The position numbers and the translations under genes were made by a program. The notes under the pieces are model-generated. The model saw only the letters and a list, made by a program, of their open reading frames with translations, was not told where the DNA came from and searched no databases. 64,000 nt of DNA from the NCBI GenBank assembly GCA_964385305.1, contig CAYLOP010000002.1, forward strand, positions 1 through 64,000. The letters run 5' to 3'. The DNA is from CAYLOP01 sp964385305 (lineage in GTDB: Bacteria > Chloroflexota > Anaerolineae > Anaerolineales > E44-bin32). Positions 34,300-42,727 of the stretch are shown piece by piece. Every line of letters starts with the position of its first letter. The stretch's first letter is position 1.

Positions 34300-35552
34300 C
34301 GTCCATCCCCGGTGTGTTGTTCAAAATCGGAACGGAAGTGTTGGATCCCTGAGATGACCGGCATAACGGAGAACTCACCTAAAGCACACAAGCATTTGCC
34401 CTGCATGCCATGCGCCACGGCCTCGAGCAGATCGATGTCCTCTGGCTTCGCTTCTCCACGCACAATTCGATGCATGATGTTGTACATCCAATACGTTCCC
34501 TCACGACAGGGCGTACATTTACCACAGGACTCATGCTTGAAAAAGCTCGTGGTTTTATACGCCACCCAAGCGATGTCGACCGTATCGTCGAGCACGATGA
34601 CGGACGCAGACCCAAGCTGTGATCCGACCTTCGGTACGGATTCGTAATCCATCGGCGTGTCGAGCACTTCATCGGTCGCCGGAAGAAGCGGCGCCGAAGC
34701 GCCGGCGGGCAGGATGGCTTTGATCGCATTCCCATCCGGGATACCGCCGCCATGCTCAAAAATCAACGTTCGGAATGTAGTCCCGAGCGGAAGCTCATAA
34801 TTCCCAGGATTGTTGACTTTCCCAGACAAGCAGAAAACTTTCGGGCCGGGACTCTTCTCCGTTCCTATCGAGCGGTACCAGTCTGCACCGTTCTTGAGGA
34901 TCGGAGGCAGATTGGTCAACGTCTCCACGTTATTGACCACAGTGGGCTTGGCGTACAGTCCCTCCGCCGCTGGGAACGGCGGCCTCAAACGCGGCTGTCC
35001 CAGTTTTCCTTCCATGGATTCCAGCAGCGCCGTCTCCTCGCCGCAAATGTATGCCCCCGCGCCAAGGTGGACACGGATCTCAAGATCATAATCCGTGCCG
35101 AATAAGTTCTTACCTAGCAAGCCAGCTTCGTAAAGCGATTCGATTTTACGTTCAAGCTCATGCGCCAGATCCCAAAATTCACCCCGGCAGTAGACGTACG
35201 CCGTGTTGGCCTGCGCGGCGTAGGAGCAGATCGCAACCCCTTCCAGGAATTGGTACGGGTTATGCTCCAAGATCTCACGGTCTTTGAAGGTTCCCGGTTC
35301 CGATTCATCCGCATTGGCTATCACGTAGCGGGGGAAGACACCAGGTGTCAGGAACCCCCACTTCACACCCGCCGGGAACCCAGCGCCCCCGCGACCGCGC
35401 AATCCGGAGGCTTTGACGATATCGACCACCTCCTGCGGTGTTTTCCCGGTGACAACCTGTTTGAAGGTCTCAAACCCGCCATGCTCCTTATAGACCTCCA
35501 AAGTATCGATGCCCGGGATGTCCCGGTGCCGGAGCAGTGTATGTTCAGGCAT
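34296..35552 (-). CDS. nuoF: NADH-quinone oxidoreductase subunit F
   Basis: NADH-binding, FMN- and [4Fe-4S]-containing subunit; entry point for electrons. I use the ATG at 35552 (MPEHTLLRHRDIPGIDTL, 418 residues), which overlaps the nuoE stop by 8 bases. GLRGRGGAGFPAGVKWGF forms the NADH/FMN Gly-rich loop, YVIANADESEPGTFKDRE and AYICGEETALLESMEGK are conserved FMN contacts, and ESCGKCTPCREG with a later Cys in GKCLCALGEFS ligates cluster N3. Complete by length and motif. Confidence 0.97.
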   Translation of the reverse strand: MPEHTLLRHRDIPGIDTLEVYKEHGGFETFKQVVTGKTPQEVVDIVKASGLRGRGGAGFPAGVKWGFLTPGVFPRYVIANADESEPGTFKDREILEHNPYQFLEGVAICSYAAQANTAYVYCRGEFWDLAHELERKIESLYEAGLLGKNLFGTDYDLEIRVHLGAGAYICGEETALLESMEGKLGQPRLRPPFPAAEGLYAKPTVVNNVETLTNLPPILKNGADWYRSIGTEKSPGPKVFCLSGKVNNPGNYELPLGTTFRTLIFEHGGGIPDGNAIKAILPAGASAPLLPATDEVLDTPMDYESVPKVGSQLGSASVIVLDDTVDIAWVAYKTTSFFKHESCGKCTPCREGTYWMYNIMHRIVRGEAKPEDIDLLEAVAHGMQGKCLCALGEFSVMPVISGIQHFRSDFEQHTGDGR

Positions 35553-36045
35553 CGGCTTCCCTCGCGCGCATTTCATCAATTACCGCCATGGCGGTCTCCA
35601 CAGTCTGCAACTCGTGATAGTGAATCCCATCAGGGCCCTGCACCTGGAACATGGGCGCATGATCGCAGGCTGCCAGGCACATCACGCCTTCAACCGCGAC
35701 AAGCCCATCCGGTGTGGTCTCACCTAAACGGATCCCCAAGCGTCCGCATAAATCCTCTGCAAACTTTTCGGAGCCGCGCAACGCGCACGGCAAATCTGTA
35801 CAGATTTGAATGCGGTACTTCCCACCGGGTTTGTCATAAAAAAGGGTATAAAACCCGACCAGAGAGGCCACCTGGGTGGCGTCGAGATCGAGCATCTCAG
35901 CGATCTCATAGATCGCCTCCGGCGTGATCGAACCATATTCACGATGCGCGATGTACAACAGCGGCATCACCGCGGATCGTTTCTGATCCGATGGATATTT
36001 GGCAAGGATCGTTTCAATCTCTGATCTACTCTTTTCGGCGAGCAA
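35545..36045 (-). CDS. nuoE: NADH-quinone oxidoreductase subunit E
   Basis: Thioredoxin-like [2Fe-2S] (N1a) subunit. The start is taken as the TTG at 36045 (LLAEKSRSEIETILAKYP, 166 residues) because GAGGAG lies 7 bases upstream and frames further upstream translate into nuoD-antisense-like sequence. Cluster ligands are visible as CTDLPC (C-x4-C) and CLAACDHAP (C-x3-C). Between nuoD (56 bases upstream) and nuoF (overlap). Confidence 0.93.
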   Translation of the reverse strand: MLAEKSRSEIETILAKYPSDQKRSAVMPLLYIAHREYGSITPEAIYEIAEMLDLDATQVASLVGFYTLFYDKPGGKYRIQICTDLPCALRGSEKFAEDLCGRLGIRLGETTPDGLVAVEGVMCLAACDHAPMFQVQGPDGIHYHELQTVETAMAVIDEMRAREADA

Positions 36046-36101
36046 GGTACGGCTCCTCGATTCTGTCGTTGTGCTGAACCTTCCGTTTACGTAAGCCGAG
36101 T

Positions 36102-37334
36102 CTATCGATCGGAATCCCCAAGAACAGGGTCTAAGCTGCTGATGATCGCCACCAGGTCGGCGACAAGAAAACCACGCGACAAAACCGGTATGGCTTGAAT
36201 CGTGGCGAAGCTCGGCGTCCGGAAATGGACCCGATACGGCTTGGGGCCGCCATCGCCCTCCAGATAGCATCCCAACTCACCCCTTGGAGACTCGACCGCT
36301 ACGAATACCGATCCTTTGGGCGCTGAGTACCCTTCCGTCCAGAGTTTGAAATGATGGATGAGCGCCTCCATGCTCGTACCCAACTCTGAACGCGGGGGTG
36401 GCACATACTTCCGGTTATCGCTTCGGATGGATCCCTCAGGAAGTACGTTGAGTGCCTGCTCGACAATTCGCAGAGACTGCCCCATCTCCCGCAGCCGCAC
36501 ATAGTAGCGGTCGAACACGTCACCATTGGTACCGACAGGTACATCGAAATCGTATTTTTCATAGCCGCAATATGGATTCGATTTACGCAGGTCAAAGGGG
36601 ACGCCGGCCGCACGGAGATTCGGTCCGGTCAGCCCCCACCGCACGGCATCTTCCCTCGAAATACCGCCGATATGCTTCGCGCGGCTGAGGTAAAGCGGGT
36701 TCGCGGTCAGGAGATCGCTGTATTGTTTGATCCGTGCAGGGAAGATGCGAATGAAATCTCGAACGGCCTCCTCAAAACCAGCCGGGACATCCCGCCAAAG
36801 ACCGCCAGGCCGGATGTACGAGGTCATCATGCGCGCCCCGGAACACATCTCAAGAATATCGAGGATGATCTCCCGCTCACGGAAGCAATAGAGAAATACG
36901 GACATCGCGCCGGTATCGAGCGCGTGAGTCGCTAGAAAGACCAGATGTGATGCAATACGCTGTAATTCCGTGAGTATGACTCGAATGACCTGGGCGCGTT
37001 CGGGGACATCAAGATCAACCAGCTTCTCAACTGCAAGACAGAAACATAGATTATTGCCGACCGTGTTCAAGTAGTCCATTCGGTCGGTCATCACCAAAGC
37101 CTTTTGATAGGTTTTGGATTCCATGTTTTTCTCAATGCCGGTGTGTAAGAACCCGATATCCGGCACACAATTGATCACTCGCTCCCCATCCAACTCGAGC
37201 AGCAATCGCAAGACGCCATGGGTGCTGGGATGCTGAGGTCCCATGTTGAGCAAGAGCGTCTCGCCTTCCAGCGCTCGTTCGGAGACGAGATTTCTCAATT
37301 CATCGACCGTGATTTCCGTTTGAGGTTGCAACAT
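36102..37334 (-). CDS. nuoD: NADH-quinone oxidoreductase subunit D
   Basis: 49-kDa-type subunit, hydrogenase-like fold, lines the quinone site. 410 residues. NMGPQHPSTHGVLRLLLELDGE near residue 30 holds the conserved quinone-contact His; IGFLHTGIEKNMES, DRMDYLNTVGNN and CSGARMMTSYIRPGG are family motifs. The C-terminus SLDPVLGDSDR is the typical ending. Separate from nuoC (not fused). Downstream of nuoC by 29 bases. Confidence 0.97.
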   Translation of the reverse strand: MLQPQTEITVDELRNLVSERALEGETLLLNMGPQHPSTHGVLRLLLELDGERVINCVPDIGFLHTGIEKNMESKTYQKALVMTDRMDYLNTVGNNLCFCLAVEKLVDLDVPERAQVIRVILTELQRIASHLVFLATHALDTGAMSVFLYCFREREIILDILEMCSGARMMTSYIRPGGLWRDVPAGFEEAVRDFIRIFPARIKQYSDLLTANPLYLSRAKHIGGISREDAVRWGLTGPNLRAAGVPFDLRKSNPYCGYEKYDFDVPVGTNGDVFDRYYVRLREMGQSLRIVEQALNVLPEGSIRSDNRKYVPPPRSELGTSMEALIHHFKLWTEGYSAPKGSVFVAVESPRGELGCYLEGDGGPKPYRVHFRTPSFATIQAIPVLSRGFLVADLVAIISSLDPVLGDSDR

Positions 37335-37363
37335 TGCACATTTCCCTCGCCCGCCCTGGAGCG

Positions 37364-37888
37364 CTACTCGCGCGCGTAAGGCTTGCGTCGATCGATCTCA
37401 TCAAAATTAAAACTAAACTGCACTTCTTCGTAGCCGAGTGGGTAATCCTTCCGCAGCGGATGTCCTTCCCACTCGTACGGCATCAAAATGCGTCGAAGAT
37501 CCGAGTGTCCAATGAACTTGATACCGAACATGTCGTAGACCTCGCGCTCATGCCAATTCGCGTTTGGGTAAACCGTCTCTATGGTCGGCAGCTCTGCTGA
37601 CTCGCTGGGAAGGGGAACCCGCAAACCGAGGAAGGTCTTGTATTCCATGCTATAAAGCTGGTACACAACGGCAAAACGCGGTTCTTCCGGCCAGTAGTCG
37701 ACTGCCGTGAGGGCTGCCAGGAAATTGAAATCTAACGTCGGGTTATCACGGAGCGTCATGCAAGCTTCGACAACATGATCACGGTCTATAACAAGCATCG
37801 TCTGTCCGCGGAATTCCTCAACAGAAAGAAAACCATCTCCTAGCGTCTGGCGCAAGGTTTTAACAGCGTTCTCGATTTGATTTATCAT
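37364..37888 (-). CDS. nuoC: NADH-quinone oxidoreductase subunit C
   Basis: 30-kDa-type subunit of the hydrophilic arm. The ATG at 37888 (MINQIENAVKTLRQTLG, 174 residues) is preferred over one 57 bases upstream because GAGGGG lies 6 bases before it. Core motifs are FLAALTAVDYWPEEPRFAVVYQLYSM, LRVPLPSES and NWHEREVYDMFGIKFIGH, followed by LRRILMPYEWEGHPLRKDYPLG. Between nuoB (78 bases upstream) and nuoD. Confidence 0.95.
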   Translation of the reverse strand: MINQIENAVKTLRQTLGDGFLSVEEFRGQTMLVIDRDHVVEACMTLRDNPTLDFNFLAALTAVDYWPEEPRFAVVYQLYSMEYKTFLGLRVPLPSESAELPTIETVYPNANWHEREVYDMFGIKFIGHSDLRRILMPYEWEGHPLRKDYPLGYEEVQFSFNFDEIDRRKPYARE

Positions 37889-37966
37889 CCGATCCCCTCG
37901 GATATTCTGAGTTGGGCCAACCGCACGAGAGACGCGGGCTGGCATGTAAATTAGGTGATCTCACCA

Positions 37967-38461
37967 CTACTTGAACTTCTCAGCCTGAACCTTCTCATAG
38001 AGAGTCAGGATGCCATGGATCAAACTTTCGGGTCGTGGTGGACATCCCGCAACGTACACATCTACAGGAACCACTTCATCTACGCCCGGCACCACGGCAT
38101 AATTGTTGAACACACCACCGCAGGAGCAGCAATCGCCCATGGCGACAACCCATTTTGGATCCGGCATCTGATCGTAGAGACGACGCAAAACTGGCGCCAT
38201 TTTCCGTGTAACTCTCCCAGCGACGATCATCAAATCGCTCTGGCGCGGACTGGCGCGCATCAATTCCATCCCAAACCGGCTCATATCATAATCGGCGGAT
38301 TGAGCTGCCATCATCTCAATGGCACAACATGCCAGCCCAAACAACATGGGCCACATCGCCCTGGTGCGGCTCCAGTTGACCACGGACTCTAACGTGGTTG
38401 TGACCACCCCCAGATTCCCGAGCTTCTGCTCTACTCCCACTCCAAAGCTCCCTTCTTCCAC
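37967..38461 (-). CDS. nuoB: NADH-quinone oxidoreductase subunit B
   Basis: Carries the terminal cluster N2 that reduces quinone. 164 residues. Ligands are the tandem Cys pair C45-C46 (FGLACCAIEM), C111 in MGDCCSCGG and C140 in VAGCPPRPE. The third motif reads GDCCSCGG, with extra Cys at 112 and 114 where many homologues have Ala and Ser. The start at 38461 lies inside nuoA (31-base overlap). Confidence 0.96.
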   Translation of the reverse strand: MEEGSFGVGVEQKLGNLGVVTTTLESVVNWSRTRAMWPMLFGLACCAIEMMAAQSADYDMSRFGMELMRASPRQSDLMIVAGRVTRKMAPVLRRLYDQMPDPKWVVAMGDCCSCGGVFNNYAVVPGVDEVVPVDVYVAGCPPRPESLIHGILTLYEKVQAEKFK

Positions 38462-38787
38462 GCGTAGATAAAGCCCACCAATAGGACAGCGATAAAAATA
38501 ACCATCTCAATAAGACCGACGACCTTGATCTCTCGAAGGACAACGGCCCATGGAACTAGGAAAATGATCTCAATATCAAAGAGGATAAAAAGCACAGCCA
38601 CGAGGTAAAAATGAACCGGCATCCGCCTTTGGCCTGAGCCATATGGGCGCATGCCCGATTCGTAGGGCTGTCCTTTAACTGGCGTTTGGCGTCGTGGTCC
38701 AAATAGTTGGCCTAAAATCACCACCAAGAACGAGAAGCCGATTGCCAAGATGATTAGGGTTGCAATAGGAAGGTATTCTGCAGGCAT
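38431..38787 (-). CDS. nuoA: NADH-quinone oxidoreductase subunit A
   Basis: Three-helix membrane subunit beside the quinone chamber. The ATG at 38787 (MPAEYLPIATLIILA, 118 residues) is chosen because AGAGGTGAGG stands directly before it; a TTG 15 bases upstream is possible. YESGMRPYGSGQRRMPVHFYLVAVLFILFDIEIIFLVPWA (family order) contains the conserved Cys-replacing YESG loop and the FDIE motif. First gene of the 14-gene nuo operon. A TAAAAT near 38860 on the minus strand may be its -10 box, without a clear -35. Confidence 0.96.
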   Translation of the reverse strand: MPAEYLPIATLIILAIGFSFLVVILGQLFGPRRQTPVKGQPYESGMRPYGSGQRRMPVHFYLVAVLFILFDIEIIFLVPWAVVLREIKVVGLIEMVIFIAVLLVGFIYAWKKGALEWE

Positions 38788-39016
38788 CCTCACCTCTAGC
38801 AAAATATGATTTTGTCATCAACTCTACTGCGCGCACCTGCAAAACTATCTGTACATTTTATCACAAAGTAAGCCTATCACAGCAAATTGCGCCCATTGTA
38901 TTACGCCCCTCCTGCTTCAGCGCGCCATATGTCACCAATTATTCAACAGGCTTATACACCCTCATTGACAAATCTGATAATGGACAAGCGAGAAGCGCGA
39001 TCGGATAAATCGGCTC

Positions 39017-40588
39017 CTAGGAGAGGTAGTCTCTCAGATGACGGCTGCGTGTTGGGTGGCGCAGCTTGCGCAAAGCTTTTGCCTCGATCTGTCGGATGCG
39101 CTCACGGGTTACTTTAAAGTGTTTACCCACTTCTTCTAGGGTGTAGTCCTTTCCGTCTCGCAATCCAAACCGCATCTCAAGCACCTGGCGTTCTCGTTCC
39201 GTAAGTACGGACAGCGCATTCTGAACTTGCTCCTTCAGCAGTTCACGCGCCGCTGCATCTACAGGCTCGGGCATGGTTTCGTCTTCGATGAAATCTCCAA
39301 GTTGGCTTGATTCCTCGGCTCCCACCGGCGTTTCCAACGACATCGGCTCCTGAGCGATCCGGATGATGCGCCGCACCTTTGCTGCAGCCCGGCGCCACTT
39401 GCGGGTCAATGCCGGATCCAAGGGGTTTTCCTTCGATCGTGATTTAATGGCGACTACTTCATCCGGTTCGAGAAGTTCCATCTCAAGCGCTAACTCCTCT
39501 GATGTCGGCTCCCGCCCGTATTCCTGAACCAGCCTTCGTTGGATGCGCATGAGACGGTTGATGGTTTCAACCATATGAACGGGGATGCGTATGGTTCGAG
39601 CCTGATCCGCAATCGCACGGCTGATCGCCTGGCGGATCCACCAGGTCGCGTAGGTGCTGAATTTGTAACCTTTTGCTGGATCGAACTTCTCGACAGCGCG
39701 TAGAAGACCGATGTTCCCTTCTTGGATTAAATCCAGGAAGGCAATCCCTCTCCCCATATAGCGCTTTGCCACACTGACGACCAAGCGTAAATTGGCCCGG
39801 ATAAGGGCAGCCTGAGCATCTTCCGCTTGCCGAGCGATCTCATCATCCTCGCTCATATCCCAAGCCAAAGCTTTGAGCCATCGCTTGAAGGTCCTGCTCG
39901 ACGGCAATCTCTTACCTTTACCAAGCCGATCCGCGAGCCGCTTCTGAATATCCTTCGGAAAAAGGTAGAGCGCCAAAAAAACGTCCAGGGCGTTGCGTGC
40001 CACCAATTCCCAGGTGGGGTCTGTACCCCACATCTCATTATTGAGCCACGCACGCACATAGGATGCATCCACTTCCTGGAAATCCATACGCAGCTGCATT
40101 GCCTCATCAAGGAAGAGGCGAAGATCGGGTTCAGGTTGGTTTAGCCTTCGTGCATCCTCAAGGACCCGTTTCCACGCCGTTCGCATATCGCTGAACAGCT
40201 CTAGCCTTACATTGAGTTCTGTTTCCGCCGCTCGTCGGCGAGACGCCCTTCCGATGCTAAGAACATCGACCCTTCGAACGGCCTCCATGCGAATTGCAAG
40301 CCACAACTCTTGATGTGAGCTTAGCAATTCAACACGGCCTATTTCCTTGAGATACAACCTTACCGGATCATCGCTTAATTCCACAACGAGTGGCAGCTCT
40401 TCAGGCTCATCCCCCTCCTCCTCCTCGTTCTCGGCGGAATTGGCATTGAAATCGATATCCGGCTCGATTGGAAGCGATTCCCCCCCGATTACATCGACAG
40501 CATCATCCGGATCGGGTTGAACATCACCTTCAAGGTCGAAATCATTCGACTCGAGCGCTTTGTTTTGCCGCTTCGCACGCTTCGTCAT
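39017..40588 (-). CDS. rpoD: Primary sigma factor (RpoD/SigA type)
   Basis: Directs RNA polymerase to housekeeping promoters. 523 residues from the ATG at 40588; a GTG two codons upstream is possible. An acidic N-terminus (about 15-75) precedes region 1.2 (DDPVRLYLKEIGRVELLS). Region 2 is complete: ANLRLVVSVAKRYMGRGIAFLDLIQEGNIGLLRAVEKFDPAKGYKFSTYATWWIRQAI read in order, with 2.4 in ISRAIADQARTIRIPVHM. Region 3 and region 4.2 (YTLEEVGKHFKVTRERIRQIEAKALRKL) follow. Classic region 1.1 is not recognisable. Nineteen bases after dnaG, so co-transcribed; the -35/-10 boxes reported in this window fit its expected consensus. Confidence 0.96.
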   Translation of the reverse strand: MTKRAKRQNKALESNDFDLEGDVQPDPDDAVDVIGGESLPIEPDIDFNANSAENEEEEGDEPEELPLVVELSDDPVRLYLKEIGRVELLSSHQELWLAIRMEAVRRVDVLSIGRASRRRAAETELNVRLELFSDMRTAWKRVLEDARRLNQPEPDLRLFLDEAMQLRMDFQEVDASYVRAWLNNEMWGTDPTWELVARNALDVFLALYLFPKDIQKRLADRLGKGKRLPSSRTFKRWLKALAWDMSEDDEIARQAEDAQAALIRANLRLVVSVAKRYMGRGIAFLDLIQEGNIGLLRAVEKFDPAKGYKFSTYATWWIRQAISRAIADQARTIRIPVHMVETINRLMRIQRRLVQEYGREPTSEELALEMELLEPDEVVAIKSRSKENPLDPALTRKWRRAAAKVRRIIRIAQEPMSLETPVGAEESSQLGDFIEDETMPEPVDAAARELLKEQVQNALSVLTERERQVLEMRFGLRDGKDYTLEEVGKHFKVTRERIRQIEAKALRKLRHPTRSRHLRDYLS

Positions 40589-40613
40589 ACTCACTCACCG
40601 TCCCACCCGCTAC

Positions 40614-42545
40614 TTAGACCGCTTGTAACGCCCCACCTTGCCGCGAAAGTGCTCTGTCGAGGCGGTCTTTTTGAGATGCGATTCTTTGCACTTCCCGTGC
40701 ATGATTCCACATCTCCTCGCGCTTGGTTTGATCGTCCCCTTCAGCGTCTTGAGTTTCTTGGAGCTGGAATTGTAGATAATGCAAACTTGTTTCCAAATAC
40801 CCTTTCCGAAGTCGCAAGAAATTGGCGAGCAGCTCTTCCTTGACTCTTGGAGCTGAGAGCTCAAGCTCCTGTACATCAGACACCAGTTCCTCCGCCAGCG
40901 TGGACACAGGTTCCTGAAGTCTGTTGCGCAGATCCTTCGTGGGCTCCTCATCATCCTGCGCAAGCGCATCTCGTATTGCATGAAAGATAACTTGGTGCTC
41001 CGTTCCTGTAAAGTCCTCAGCAGACAATCGTGCCAGATCGAGCATCTGCAATTGTCGATCAACCCGGTAAAGCAATTCGGGATCACGCAGGAGAATCCCC
41101 AAGCAGAAGCGCTGAAGCCGTAAATCCACACGCAGTCCAGCCGCTTCCCGCATCGCCACATTTGCGCGCGCTTCAGAAGGTGCTCCAGGCTTCACGCTTG
41201 GGGCACCGCGCCTTGGCCTCCATGCGAGCAATGCGCGTTCATCCACCCGCAAGTGGCGGGCGAGTTTCTGGCGATAGGTTTCCCTCTCCACCGAATCGGC
41301 GACGTCTTCAATCAGAGGAAGCACCTTGCCGGCGATCTCCGCCTTGGCCTTAGGATCATCGATGTCTTGCTCAGAGATGAGCGTGCTCAATACATAATCG
41401 ACAATCGTCTGTGCTTTCTCAAGCAAGGCCGGCCATGCGGCGGGATCCTCAGCGACAACCTCATCCGGGTCTAATCCCGCAGGGAGCGTGACAATGCGAA
41501 TGTCAGCATCCAAACGCCCTTCATGCCGAACCAGACCGCGCGCGTCGAACGTGGGATCTGCCTGGCGATCCAAGGTCTCACGGGCTACCGTCAACCCTCG
41601 CATGGTTGCTTTTATTCCCGCCATATCCGGATCCAACGCCAAGACCATTCGCCGGCTATATCGCTTCAGCAGCCGGAGTTGATGCTCTGAGAGTGCCGTC
41701 CCCATTGGAGAAACCACATTCTCAAAGCCAGCCTGGTGCAATCCGATCACGTCCATGTAGCCTTCGACGATGATGGCTTGATCCAGGGTTCGAATCGGTT
41801 TACGCGCTTTGTCCAGACCGTAAAGCAATCGACCTTTATCGAAGATGGCTGTTTGTGGTGAGTTCAGAAATTTGGGCAAATCCTCCGGATCCACCACTCG
41901 AGCACCAAATCCTGTCATCCTTCCTCGCGGATCCCGGATCGGGATCATGATGCGGTGGCGGAAGCGATCGTAGCTCCCACCCGAATCGCGTTCGGAGAGC
42001 AAGCCGGCTTCCAATAAATCCGCTTCGCTGTATCCCTTTTCGATTAAGTATTGCTTGGTGACTTCCCATCCCTGGGGAGCGTAACCGATCTCGAAACGCT
42101 CCAGGGCATCATCCTTCAGGTTGCGACCATGCAGGTACATAAGCACGTGCTCACCCGCGGGTGTGTTTAGCAGGTTGTGACGGAAAAAGGTTGCCGCATT
42201 CTCCAGGGTTTCACGCAAGCGTTCGTAGGCTTCTTCCGCTTCGACTTGCTCGGGGGTATGAGGTCGCAATTCGACGCCGGCTCGCTCCGCGAGGACACGA
42301 AGCGCCTCGGAAAAATCCCACCCCTCCTTTTTCATCACAAAGCTGATGACATCACCCCCCTCGTTACACGCCCCGAAGCAGCGCCACGTGCCGCTGTCTG
42401 GGAAGACAACGAATGCAGGCGTTCTAGTGTTGGGGTGGAAAGGGCAGAAGCCGGTATAATTCTTGCCCGTCTTACGCAGCTTCACCGTTTCGCCGACCAC
42501 CTCGACGATATCGATACGATCTTTTATCTCGTCAATTACGCTCAT
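40614..42545 (-). CDS. dnaG: DNA primase
   Basis: Makes RNA primers for replication with the DnaB helicase. 643 residues. N-terminal zinc domain: C34, H37 and C56, C60 (FCPFHPN and WRCFGACNEGGD; spacing CxxxC in the second pair). The TOPRIM core is AIIVEGYMDVIGLHQAGF with ALDPDMAGIKA carrying the acidic metal ligands. A C-terminal helicase-interacting helical domain occupies about residues 460-620 with a run of polar residues in between. Upstream of rpoD, a classical dnaG-rpoD arrangement, behind its own promoter at 42663-42691. Confidence 0.96.
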   Translation of the reverse strand: MSVIDEIKDRIDIVEVVGETVKLRKTGKNYTGFCPFHPNTRTPAFVVFPDSGTWRCFGACNEGGDVISFVMKKEGWDFSEALRVLAERAGVELRPHTPEQVEAEEAYERLRETLENAATFFRHNLLNTPAGEHVLMYLHGRNLKDDALERFEIGYAPQGWEVTKQYLIEKGYSEADLLEAGLLSERDSGGSYDRFRHRIMIPIRDPRGRMTGFGARVVDPEDLPKFLNSPQTAIFDKGRLLYGLDKARKPIRTLDQAIIVEGYMDVIGLHQAGFENVVSPMGTALSEHQLRLLKRYSRRMVLALDPDMAGIKATMRGLTVARETLDRQADPTFDARGLVRHEGRLDADIRIVTLPAGLDPDEVVAEDPAAWPALLEKAQTIVDYVLSTLISEQDIDDPKAKAEIAGKVLPLIEDVADSVERETYRQKLARHLRVDERALLAWRPRRGAPSVKPGAPSEARANVAMREAAGLRVDLRLQRFCLGILLRDPELLYRVDRQLQMLDLARLSAEDFTGTEHQVIFHAIRDALAQDDEEPTKDLRNRLQEPVSTLAEELVSDVQELELSAPRVKEELLANFLRLRKGYLETSLHYLQFQLQETQDAEGDDQTKREEMWNHAREVQRIASQKDRLDRALSRQGGALQAV

Positions 42546-42662
42546 CTGGTACGTTCGCTCACCGTGGGACGTTCAAGCCTTTCGCAGAACCACAAATCCC
42601 CTACTCGAATCTCGCTCTGCATCGTGTCTGCCACCGGCGTCGATAACGGCTCATTGGGCGAA

Positions 42663-42691
42663 ATTATCGCGCTATGCGCTGGATTGAGCAA
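42663..42691 (-). promoter_or_regulatory. Promoter of dnaG-rpoD
   Basis: Minus-strand TTGCTC (42686-42691), 17-base spacer, GATAAT (42663-42668), in the 182-base gap between glyS and dnaG. The expected start leaves a leader of about 110 bases. Confidence 0.6.
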
Positions 42692-42727
42692 ACTCACGTT
42701 CTCCCGGCAGCAAAGCTTGTGTCTAAT

